DNA of 45,408 nucleotides from Burkholderiales bacterium Ga0077543. Its GTDB lineage: Bacteria > Pseudomonadota > Gammaproteobacteria > Burkholderiales > Burkholderiaceae_C. The stretch covers positions 1-45,408 of the forward strand of contig LNET01000090.1 of NCBI GenBank assembly GCA_001464055.1, read 5' to 3'. Position numbers and translations under genes: made by a program. Of the stretch, positions 27,819-34,591 are shown piece by piece (positions within the stretch are counted from its first letter, which is position 1; the number at the start of each line of letters is the position of its first letter). The notes beneath the pieces were generated by a model. That model worked only from the letters and a program-made list of their open reading frames with translations, was not told the DNA's origin and did not search any database.

Positions 27819-28346
27819 TCAGCGTCCCGTGGCGCCTGGGCCCTGCTGGCGCTCGGCCTGATGGCGCTGCATCTTCGCCTGACGCTGCTGCATGCGCTCG
27901 GCAATCTGGCGGCGCTGTTCTGGCGAGAGCACACGGCTCACGTCGAGCATGGCCTGCATCATGCGCTTGCTCGCCACGTCCTGCTGGGCCTGCAACTGCG
28001 CGCGCAGGGTCTCGGCAGCGCGGGCGTCGACCGTGGGCTGGCTGAACAAGGTCATGCCCTGCGCGCGCAGCGACTTGGCCTGCTCGCGCTGGCCGCGCAG
28101 TTCATCGCGCGCCGCAGTCATGATCTGCTGGATCTGCGTGCGCTGTTCAGCCGTGGCATCGACGCTGTCGAGCATGCGTTCCAGGTGCCGGGGGCTGCCC
28201 ATGCTCCAGCCCTGGCCACCGTGGCCGCCATGGCCTGCGGGCGCGGCCTGGGCCGTTTGCAGCGTCACGGCGCTGATGGCCACGAGGGCCGTCAAGGCCA
28301 TCAGGCGAAGGGGTCGGGTCAGAAAGGTGTTCGGCGAGGTCTTCAT
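27819..28346 (-). CDS. Periplasmic Spy/CpxP-like protein
   Basis: A 175-aa exported helical protein. Residues 1-36 are a signal peptide (LMALTALVAISAVTLQTAQA). The mature part opens with a His/Gly-rich stretch and has two LTxxQ-like motifs: VDATAEQRTQIQQIM and LSPEQRRQIAERMQQRQ. Spy and CpxP proteins act as periplasmic chaperones, and CpxP also restrains its kinase. It is the first gene of the operon with the regulator and kinase, which supports a feedback role. The ATG at 28346 fits the signal peptide. Confidence 0.85.
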   Translation of the reverse strand: MKTSPNTFLTRPLRLMALTALVAISAVTLQTAQAAPAGHGGHGGQGWSMGSPRHLERMLDSVDATAEQRTQIQQIMTAARDELRGQREQAKSLRAQGMTLFSQPTVDARAAETLRAQLQAQQDVASKRMMQAMLDVSRVLSPEQRRQIAERMQQRQAKMQRHQAERQQGPGATGR

Positions 28347-28435
28347 CGGGTGATCCAGGGGGTTGTCGATGAAGAGATGTTGGTCGCGGGGCGTATCGAG
28401 CTTGTGCGGGCTGCGTAAAGATGTGTGGAAGCGCG

Positions 28436-29374
28436 TCAAGGGGCGGTGGGCGCAGGCGACACCGTCTCCACCCGCAGCAGCCGCCGCTGCAGCGAAAAGT
28501 TCGGGTTGCTGCTGCCCAGGTCCAGCCGCAACAGCAGGCCAGTGGTACGGTCGACGACCATCGCGCCGCGAACCGTGGTGTAGGTGCGGCCGCGCGGCGC
28601 GTCACCGAAAAGTTCGATGACGGCGGCGTCGAAGCGGAGCGCGCCGACCCGTTGCGGGCCCACCGCCACCACCTGCCCGCGCATGCGTGCCCGTTCCGTC
28701 AGATCGCCCACGACCTGGATGTCGCCCGCCAGAACCTGTCCGAGTTCGAGCCCGCTGCGCAGCAGCCGCGGCCATTGCAGAGACCCCTGTGGCGCAGCGA
28801 CGATGTTGCCTGCGGAGTCCTGCTGCCACAGGCCGGCCCGCCCGGAAGGAAGGGTGAGGTCGAAATCGACCTGGTTGCGACGGATCTGGACGAGCGTCAG
28901 CGTCCATTCGGTCGCCGCCTGGCGCGGGCTGGCCCGGTCCTCGAACACCATGCGCTCGCCCAGCGCCAGCGGGAAGCTGGCAGCACGTTCAGGGGTGACG
29001 ATGCTGCCGGGCGGCGGACAGTCCTTGGCCTGGGCGGCCACGCGCAAGGCTTCGTCGCGGCCCTTCAGGCGACCCAGTTCGGCGGCTTCTGGACCGGCCG
29101 GGCGCATGGCCAGGATCGCCGGCCAGAACAGCGTCACGCCCAGGCTCAGGGCCAGGATATTGTTGCCGGCGTGTTCGTCCACCGCGTAGGCCACGTCGGT
29201 GGCGCGCTGGCGCACCGCGTCGAGTTCGTCGTCGATGCGGCCACAGGACCACAGGGCGAAGTCGGCCGGATTGGCCGCGACCGGCTTGACGTCGCCAGAA
29301 CGGGTGGCGCAGCCCGACAGCCCCAGCGCCAGTGCCAGGCTGCAGACCCAGGTGCGGAGGGTGCGGGATTCCAT
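28436..29374 (-). CDS. Putative lipoprotein, unknown function
   Basis: A 312-aa protein with a lipoprotein signal, lipobox LSGC at about residues 19-22, followed by ATRSGDVKPVAANPADF. Cysteines in LWSCGRIDDELDAVRQRATD may form a disulfide with the later KDCPPPGS. A hydrophobic stretch around residues 72-88 (NILALSLGVTLFWPAIL) suggests further membrane contact. The C-terminal half looks beta-rich, with a repeated LRFD/LRLDLG character. I do not recognise the family. The ATG lies 38 bases after the upstream decarboxylase-like gene. Confidence 0.7.
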   Translation of the reverse strand: MESRTLRTWVCSLALALGLSGCATRSGDVKPVAANPADFALWSCGRIDDELDAVRQRATDVAYAVDEHAGNNILALSLGVTLFWPAILAMRPAGPEAAELGRLKGRDEALRVAAQAKDCPPPGSIVTPERAASFPLALGERMVFEDRASPRQAATEWTLTLVQIRRNQVDFDLTLPSGRAGLWQQDSAGNIVAAPQGSLQWPRLLRSGLELGQVLAGDIQVVGDLTERARMRGQVVAVGPQRVGALRFDAAVIELFGDAPRGRTYTTVRGAMVVDRTTGLLLRLDLGSSNPNFSLQRRLLRVETVSPAPTAP

Positions 29375-29412
29375 GCCGGCTTCGATTGTGCCCCCGGGCG
29401 CAGGCCTTGCGC

Positions 29413-29955
29413 TCAGGACGTGGGCGGGTCGCGTTGGTCGTCGCCGTGGATGTGCAATGCCTGAAGGAAGCGCGAGACCATGTTGTAGGCCGCGATCGTG
29501 CCCACGAGCTCCACCAGTTCGCGTTCACCCAGCAGCTCGCGCAAGCCGGCCATCTGGCTTGCCGACACGTGGATGTCGCGGGTCATGGTGTCGGCCAGGG
29601 CGAGGGCGGCCCGCTGCAGCGGGGTGAACGCAGCGGCAGCGGCGCGCCAGTCGGGCAAGGCGGCCAGCTGCTCGGGGGCCAGGCCTTCGCGCAAGGCAAG
29701 AGGTGCATGCTGCTCGGCTTCGTAGGGCGCGCCGTTGAGGTGGGCGATCTGCATGATGACGAGTTCACGCAGCCCCCCGTCCAGCTGCAGCTTCTGCCGG
29801 ACCTGCGTCATGTAGTGCAGCCAGCCTTCGGCCAGCGGCGGGCTGTGCATCAGCATCTGGTAGAGATGCAACACGCTGCCGCGTTCGGCCACGATGCGCT
29901 CCACCAGGGGCTGGAGCTCGGGGGTCGACAGGTCGGCGTAGGGAAGATGGGCCAT
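29413..29955 (-). CDS. Carboxymuconolactone decarboxylase-like protein
   Basis: A 180-aa all-helical protein of the AhpD/CMD superfamily. The core is LRELVIMQIAHLNGAPYEAE followed by QH; the CxxC thiols of the peroxidatic AhpD type are absent and Ala/Glu occupy those positions, so it resembles the decarboxylase-type branch. LADTMTRDIHVSASQMAGL and LVELVGTIAAYNMVSRFLQA are also typical. It sits in a row with a zinc-ribbon protein and a Bug receptor, which suggests breakdown of an organic acid. The substrate is unknown. Confidence 0.75.
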   Translation of the reverse strand: MAHLPYADLSTPELQPLVERIVAERGSVLHLYQMLMHSPPLAEGWLHYMTQVRQKLQLDGGLRELVIMQIAHLNGAPYEAEQHAPLALREGLAPEQLAALPDWRAAAAAFTPLQRAALALADTMTRDIHVSASQMAGLRELLGERELVELVGTIAAYNMVSRFLQALHIHGDDQRDPPTS

Positions 29956-29975
29956 GGGCGGGTGGGGCAGCAGAT

Positions 29976-30353
29976 TCAGACGATGAGGTCGGGATCGATT
30001 TCGCGCAGCCGGTGATCGACGTAGTAACCGCCGAACTCGGTGTACTGAAGGAAACCGCGGCGGCACCGGGAACAACGCCAGACCTCACAGCGGTTGTAGG
30101 GAAAGGCAGCCACTGCCAGCGGTGCACTGGCCGACCAGTAGTCGGTGCCTGTGGCGTGCACCTCGGTCAGCGTCGGTTCGTCGACAGCGGGGTCGCGCAG
30201 GGTACCCACCAGTTCCAGCAACGGCGCCTTCAGGGGCGCCATGATCGATTCCCAGCCAGCGCAGCGCAGGCTGGCGCAGTTCGGGCAGCCTGCGCCCGCC
30301 GGCCCCACGGATGCGCGCAGTGCCGCTGCATCCATCAGCCCTGGCATGGTCAT
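29976..30353 (-). CDS. Small cysteine-rich (zinc-ribbon-like) protein
   Basis: A 125-aa soluble protein with two cysteine clusters, C23-x2-C26-x4-C31 and C89-x4-C94-x2-C97, which probably bind one zinc. The C-terminal segment FLQYTEFGGYYVDHRLREID is conserved-looking. The ATG directly abuts the stop of the Bug receptor gene, and a second in-frame ATG occurs two codons later. Function unknown; the context suggests it belongs to the same small operon as the decarboxylase-like gene. Confidence 0.65.
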   Translation of the reverse strand: MTMPGLMDAAALRASVGPAGAGCPNCASLRCAGWESIMAPLKAPLLELVGTLRDPAVDEPTLTEVHATGTDYWSASAPLAVAAFPYNRCEVWRCSRCRRGFLQYTEFGGYYVDHRLREIDPDLIV

Positions 30354-31364
30354 TCAGTCGGCCTTGATGCCGTTGTCCTTCACCACCTTGGCCCAGGTGT
30401 CGATCTGGCGTTCGACGAAAGCCTGCGCCGCTGCTGGCGTGCCGATGTTGACCGTGATGCCCTGGGCCGCGAGCTTGCTGGCCACGTCGGGCGACTGCAG
30501 CGCCTTGTTGATCTCGGCATTCATGCGCTGCACGATCTCGGGCGGCGTCCTGGCCGGGGCCAGCACCGCCCACCAGGCTGGTGCGTCGAAGCCCTGGAAG
30601 CCCAGTTCCGCCAGCGTCGGCACCTCGGGCAGGCTGGCTGCGCGCTGGCTGGTCGTGACGGCCAGAGCACGGATGCGCTTGCTGTCGATGTGCGGGCGAG
30701 CCACGAATACCGAGCCGATGGACAAGGGCACATGGCCGGCGATGGCGTCCTGCATCAGCGGGCCGCCGCCACGGTAAGGCACATGCACCAGGTCCATGCC
30801 ACCGCTCTTGGCCAGCAGGGTCATCGCCAGGTGCCCGAGGCTGCCGTTGCCGATGGTGCCGTAAGTCAGGCTCTTGCCGCCCTTGGTGTCGGCCACGACC
30901 TGCTTGAAGTCCTGGTAGGGCAGACCGGCATGCGCGCTGATGACCATGGCGGAGGTGCCGAGCATGGCCACGGTCGCCAGATCCTTGCGCGTGTCGAAGG
31001 CGATGCCTGGCTGCAGCGAGGGGTTCACGCCGTGGGTGTCGAAGACGACGGCGAAGGTGTAGCCATCGGCCGCTGCACGCGCCACTTCGCCCGTGCCAAT
31101 GGCACCCGAGGCGCCGCCCTTGTTTTCGACGACCACCGTCTGGCCCAGGCTCTGCTGCAGTGCCGTGGCCAGCACCCGCGCCACCTGATCCACCGATCCC
31201 CCCGGCGGAAACACGGCCACGAGCCGCACCGGCTGCTTGCCTGGCCAGGCCTGGGCCCAGGCCGGTGCGCTGGCGGCGAACGCCAGGCACGCGCTGGTGG
31301 CCAGGAGCAGCCTGCGCGTCAAAACGAATCGAGAGGCGGTCGAACGATGGGTGACGGAAGGCAT
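30354..31364 (-). CDS. Tripartite tricarboxylate transporter (Bug/TctC) receptor
   Basis: A 336-aa periplasmic solute receptor. The signal peptide is FVLTRRLLLATSACLAFAASAPAWA with AQA at the end. The mature protein starts WPGKQPVRLVAVFPPGGSVD, the hallmark Bug loop, then VVVENKGGASGAIGTGEVAR, GTIGNGSLGHLA and VPYRGGGPLMQDAIAGHV. Burkholderiales carry many orphan copies that bind carboxylates. No TctA or TctB membrane gene is nearby. I chose ATG 31364 at the signal peptide; an in-frame ATG at 31532 has a better Shine-Dalgarno (GGAGGA) but would bury the signal. Confidence 0.88.
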   Translation of the reverse strand: MPSVTHRSTASRFVLTRRLLLATSACLAFAASAPAWAQAWPGKQPVRLVAVFPPGGSVDQVARVLATALQQSLGQTVVVENKGGASGAIGTGEVARAAADGYTFAVVFDTHGVNPSLQPGIAFDTRKDLATVAMLGTSAMVISAHAGLPYQDFKQVVADTKGGKSLTYGTIGNGSLGHLAMTLLAKSGGMDLVHVPYRGGGPLMQDAIAGHVPLSIGSVFVARPHIDSKRIRALAVTTSQRAASLPEVPTLAELGFQGFDAPAWWAVLAPARTPPEIVQRMNAEINKALQSPDVASKLAAQGITVNIGTPAAAQAFVERQIDTWAKVVKDNGIKAD

Positions 31365-31702
31365 GCGGATCGTGTCCTGGCGGAGCTTGGCGGGTCGAAG
31401 CCCGGGACCGGAAGTGTGGCGGCCGGGGGGCCCCGAGGCGTTGCGGGAATCACGCACAGGGTCAGCCCGAATCGTCGGCCTCTGCCCCGGCGTCGCGCGC
31501 AGGGCGACGCTGGCTCGACACCCACGCTTCATGAGAGCATCCTCCGGCGGGAGTGCGCAGGAATGTACCCCCCGGTCAGCCTGAGGCGACGACGGTGCAC
31601 GGCTTGAAGCTTCGCCGTACCCGGTCGCCAGCAAAGGTTAACAAGACCCCGTCGGTTCTTCCCGATAGTCCCTGACAAGCATCGATTCGAAGGACAGGAA
31701 TC
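31365..31702. other. Intergenic region between divergent genes
   Basis: 338 bp between the Bug receptor (-) and the 122-aa protein (+). It includes an in-frame upstream extension of the receptor gene with a strong ribosome site (GGAGGA before ATG 31532) and must hold promoters for both directions. I see no tRNA, clear terminator or convincing -10/-35 pair. Confidence 0.5.
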
Positions 31703-32071
31703 ATGGCCACCAGTTCCAGCAAGGCGCGGGGTACATCGAAGCGCGCGAAGAAGCCCACAGCCGGAGCCAACGGGATCGCTTCCAGGGCGGCTGCGGCAAA
31801 GCGGACCAGGAGCGCTGCCACCAACCACGCCATCGCCACGGAGCTTGCCCCTGCCGTGGCCATCGCATTGCTGGACAAGACCGAGCAGTTGCCGGGCGCA
31901 GCATCCCCGTCCCTGGAGTGCCTGGCTGCCGGGGCTTCGCCCTCGACGACAGACGGGAAGATCCGGGTGCAACTCATGTTCGAGAACGGAGCGGTGCTGC
32001 CAGTCGAGACGAGCACCGCAGCGGGCGCCGCGCTTTCCAGGGGACTGGCCTCGGAACTGACCAAGGAATAG
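31703..32071 (+). CDS. Basic-headed protein of unknown function
   Basis: A 122-aa protein I do not recognise. The first 45 residues are rich in Lys, Arg, Ser, Thr and Ala (KARGTSKRAKKPTAGANG), resembling a disordered nucleic-acid-binding or granule-associated tail. The C-terminal third is a compact-looking domain, KIRVQLMFENGAVLPVETST followed by AAGAALSRGLASELTKE. No signal peptide or membrane segment. ATG 31703 is preceded by AGGACAGGAA. It lies beside the tRNA-Leu gene but on the opposite strand; a phasin-like or chromatin-associated role is only a guess. Confidence 0.6.
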   Translation: MATSSSKARGTSKRAKKPTAGANGIASRAAAAKRTRSAATNHAIATELAPAVAIALLDKTEQLPGAASPSLECLAAGASPSTTDGKIRVQLMFENGAVLPVETSTAAGAALSRGLASELTKE

Positions 32072-32221
32072 CCGAGCTCGATTCGCCCCGGCTTTGGAGC
32101 GCTTTGCCTAGCGGCGGCCGCGACGAGGACCTCGTCCGGACGATGTGCCGGACCGGAGCTTCGACCCGCTCGTGTCTGCGCCACACCTGCAAGCCCGAAG
32201 CGACGTCTGGATGGCACGCCC

Positions 32222-32311
32222 TGGTGCCCGGAACGGGACTCGAACCCGTACGCCTTGTTCAAGGGCGGCGGATTTTAAGTCCGCTGCGTCTACCGATTTC
32301 GCCATCCGGGC
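32222..32311 (-). tRNA. tRNA-Leu (UAA)
   Basis: A complete 90-nt gene with encoded CCA (32222-32224). The acceptor stem pairs GCCCGGA with TCCGGGC. The anticodon UAA is at 32275-32277 in the loop CU-UAA-AA, the long variable arm is typical of class II tRNA-Leu, and the T arm reads GGTTCGAGTCC. It corresponds to E. coli leuZ. It originally followed tRNA-Cys directly; the integrated element now separates them. Confidence 0.95.
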
Positions 32312-32321
32312 GGCAAAAGGA

Positions 32322-32356
32322 ATCAGGCCCCGTGCACGGGGTGCGCGGGGCCTGAT
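32322..32356 (-). terminator. Stem-loop between attL and tRNA-Leu
   Basis: A perfect 10-bp stem (ATCAGGCCCC at 32322-32331, GGGGCCTGAT at 32347-32356) with a 15-base loop, followed on the minus strand by TCCTTTT. It sat between tRNA-Cys and tRNA-Leu before the insertion. It could be a weak terminator, an attenuator or a processing structure; only 10 bases remain before tRNA-Leu, leaving no room for a separate promoter. Confidence 0.5.
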
Positions 32357-32361
32357 GACAT

Positions 32362-32411
32362 GTCTGGAGGCGCGATCCGGAGTCGAACCGGACTAGACGG
32401 ATTTGCAATCC
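32362..32411 (-). repeat. attL: 50-bp direct repeat with displaced tRNA-Cys 3' end
   Basis: Identical over 50 bases to 41653-41702. It contains the tRNA-Cys sequence from the anticodon stem to CCA (32365-32367) plus three downstream bases. The 5' part of the tRNA is missing here, so this is the host's original 3' end displaced by integration and not a functional tRNA gene. Identity ends sharply on both sides (T and A here versus A and G at attR). Confidence 0.92.
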
Positions 32412-32429
32412 AGATTTCCCACTTGCGGA

Positions 32430-32468
32430 ACCCCTGGAACACACTTTAACACCGTGTGACGCAGGGGT
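32430..32468. repeat. Nested inverted repeat next to attL
   Basis: ACCCCTG (32430-32436) pairs with CAGGGGT (32462-32468), and inside it CACAC (32440-32444) pairs with GTGTG (32454-32458). It lies in the 86-bp tail between attL and the tape-measure stop. It may end the tape-measure transcript, though no U tract follows, or take part in recombination. Confidence 0.4.
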
Positions 32469-32497
32469 GAGAAGGGGCGGAGTGAAGGCGCGAAAGG

Positions 32498-34519
32498 TCA
32501 GGCCTGGCGGAGTTTTCCGTAGCGCAGGCTGCGCGCCATGCGGGACTGGCTTTCGTCGATCATGGCCCGCACCTGGCGCGCGATCTCCCGAGGCTCCCCT
32601 CCGCTTATCTGGAAGTTGTTGTTGATGGTGACGCCGCCCTGAGCGCCTTGCATCTGTGCCTGGGTTACCACTGCCCCGCTCTCGCCAGGTACGAACCACT
32701 CGCGGCCGTTCTCCTTCCAGCGCACCAGCTCGCCGGCGCGGACACCACCGCCCAGCGCGCGGCCGGTGTAGCCGCCGGCAGTGAGGTCGCCACTGCCGCC
32801 GGTGCCCCCAAAGAACCCGTCGAGGGCAGAACCGAAGCCCGACCCACCACCTCCGGAAAGCAGCTTCAGAAGCGCAGCGATGGGGTTGTTGGCCCCGTCC
32901 AGCTTGCTCAGCTCTTCTTTGATGCCCTTGACGACGTTTCTCATGCTGTCGCGAACCGGGTCTTCGATGAACTCGCGCAGCAGATCGCGCCGGAAGGCGT
33001 CGAAGAGCTTGGACGCGCTGAAGTCGGCGCCGCTGCCGATGTCGAGCAGCGATTCGATGGTGTTGTCGGCAAACTTGTCGACGCTGACGCTGAGGGCGTC
33101 GAGGTCCTTGCTGCCGTTGGTGGCCAAGTCCTTGATGTATTCCTCAACCTGGCCATAGGCTTCTTTCTCGGACCGCAAGAAGTCGGTGCGCTGCTGTTCG
33201 CGCGGGTCATCGATGGCGGTCGTGGGCAGGCGGCCGCTGCCCAGCTGGTCCAGCTCGTCATTGATCTGCTGGATGGCGCGCACAACGGCAGGGGAGCCTC
33301 GCGACTCACGCTGCAGCTCAAACAGCGCCGACAGTTCGGATTGCAGGCGGTCGATCTTGGCCACGTCGGTTTGCTCGAGCCGGCGCAGGGCCGCCTGAAG
33401 GGCCTCGACCTCGGGGGCGAACTCCAGACGCACAGGCGGCCGCACTGCGAGCTGTGTGCGGGGCTTGCTATCCGGGCTGTCGGCCAGGTCGGCCAGCAGC
33501 CGGCTACGCAGCCCGCCACCGCCCTCATTCGCAGGCCTGCGCGCCTGTTGGCTGATAAGTTTGTCGATGGTCTGCAGGCGGCCAATGCGCTTCAGCTCGA
33601 GGGCCGCGCGGCGCTCTTCCGAGATATCGGTTCGCTGCAAGGCCTGCTCGATCGATTCGACCTCAGTACGCGCGGACTTGAGTCGATCGATGTCGTCCGG
33701 GTTGAAGATCAGCGCGCCAAACCCGGCACTCTTGGCGATTCTGAAGAGAGCTGCGAAGCGATCTTCAAGCGGCTTCGATGCGTCTGCCGCTACCCGTGCC
33801 CGATCGATGAAGGTGTTGAATCCCGCCAGCAGAGGGCCGGCGAGGGTGCGACCCAGGTCGCCGGCGTTCGCGCCCAGAGCAGACAGAGACTTGTTGAACT
33901 TCTCCGCCTCCAGCGCTTGCTGACTTGTGACCGTCGCGTTCAGCTTGCCCGCGGCCGCCAGGTCGTTCAGGAAGGCCGCAACCTGGCGTGAGCTTTTGCC
34001 GAAGATCTCAGCGACGATGGCCGCCCGCTGCTGATTGTTGGTGTAGCCCTGCAGCGCCACAGCGATACGCTGCAGGGCTTCCGTTGTCGGAAGCGCGCGC
34101 AGCTCTTTGGCACTGAGGCCGATGAGCTTCAGAGACTGCGCGATGGGGCTGTCGGGCTTGGCATCGCTCAGCGCCTTATTGAGCCGCGTGGCAGCGGTCA
34201 CCACCAGGTCCAGGCTCTCGCCGTTGCGGCGCGCGACATTCTCAATGGCGCTCAGGTTCTCGACGCTGTCGCCGATCGCGTCGCTTGCATCGTTCAAGGC
34301 GTCGATATCGTTGGCCAGGCTCTTCAGTGCCAGACCATAGGCCCCGACCGCTGCGACGGCCGCCGTGATCGGGTTCACTGCAGCGACCGCGAAGGAAGCG
34401 ACGCTGCTAAGCCGCCCGACGCCATCACCCACCCCCGCAATGTCGCGCTTGAGGGTCTGGAAAACCCGGCTGAATCGATCCTCAGCCGTGACTGCAAACC
34501 GGATGTCTTTGTCACTCAT
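32498..34519 (-). CDS. Phage tail tape-measure protein
   Basis: A 673-aa protein with the hallmarks of a lambda-type tape measure. The N-terminal region is amphipathic (FRVF-type helices near 12-30, then SFAVAAVNPITAAVAAVGAY as a hydrophobic segment). A long alpha-helical middle follows, with heptad-like stretches (AALRRLEQTDVAKIDRLQSE), and then a Gly-rich hinge (GGGGSGFGSALDGFFGG). The typical C-terminus reads GGGVRAGELVRWKENGREWF followed by VPGESGAVV and a final helix. Tape measures set tail length and pass into the host with the DNA. The ATG has a good ribosome site (GAAGGTAGACC). It is the only tail gene in the element and is short for the family. Confidence 0.82.
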   Translation of the reverse strand: MSDKDIRFAVTAEDRFSRVFQTLKRDIAGVGDGVGRLSSVASFAVAAVNPITAAVAAVGAYGLALKSLANDIDALNDASDAIGDSVENLSAIENVARRNGESLDLVVTAATRLNKALSDAKPDSPIAQSLKLIGLSAKELRALPTTEALQRIAVALQGYTNNQQRAAIVAEIFGKSSRQVAAFLNDLAAAGKLNATVTSQQALEAEKFNKSLSALGANAGDLGRTLAGPLLAGFNTFIDRARVAADASKPLEDRFAALFRIAKSAGFGALIFNPDDIDRLKSARTEVESIEQALQRTDISEERRAALELKRIGRLQTIDKLISQQARRPANEGGGGLRSRLLADLADSPDSKPRTQLAVRPPVRLEFAPEVEALQAALRRLEQTDVAKIDRLQSELSALFELQRESRGSPAVVRAIQQINDELDQLGSGRLPTTAIDDPREQQRTDFLRSEKEAYGQVEEYIKDLATNGSKDLDALSVSVDKFADNTIESLLDIGSGADFSASKLFDAFRRDLLREFIEDPVRDSMRNVVKGIKEELSKLDGANNPIAALLKLLSGGGGSGFGSALDGFFGGTGGSGDLTAGGYTGRALGGGVRAGELVRWKENGREWFVPGESGAVVTQAQMQGAQGGVTINNNFQISGGEPREIARQVRAMIDESQSRMARSLRYGKLRQA

Positions 34520-34537
34520 GGTCTACCTTCAAGAATG

Positions 34538-34572
34538 AAAAAGCCCGCCTGCAGACGTCTGCAGGCGGGGCT
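34538..34572 (-). terminator. Terminator between capsid and tape-measure genes
   Basis: On the minus strand an 11-bp stem (CCCGCCTGCAG with CTGCAGGCGGG) around an ACGT loop is extended by three more pairs beyond a bulge and followed by TTTTT. It lies 20 bases after the capsid stop and 19 before the tape-measure ATG, so it should reduce tape-measure expression relative to capsid. Its core is the 14-bp palindrome TGCAGACGTCTGCA. Confidence 0.75.
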
Positions 34573-34591
34573 CGATTGGGTGGCGCCGGCC

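Noticed and set aside
32365..32411. Second tRNA-Cys gene at the left end of the element
   Set aside because: Only the 3' part is present; the 5' half and anticodon loop 5' side are missing, so it is the attL remnant.
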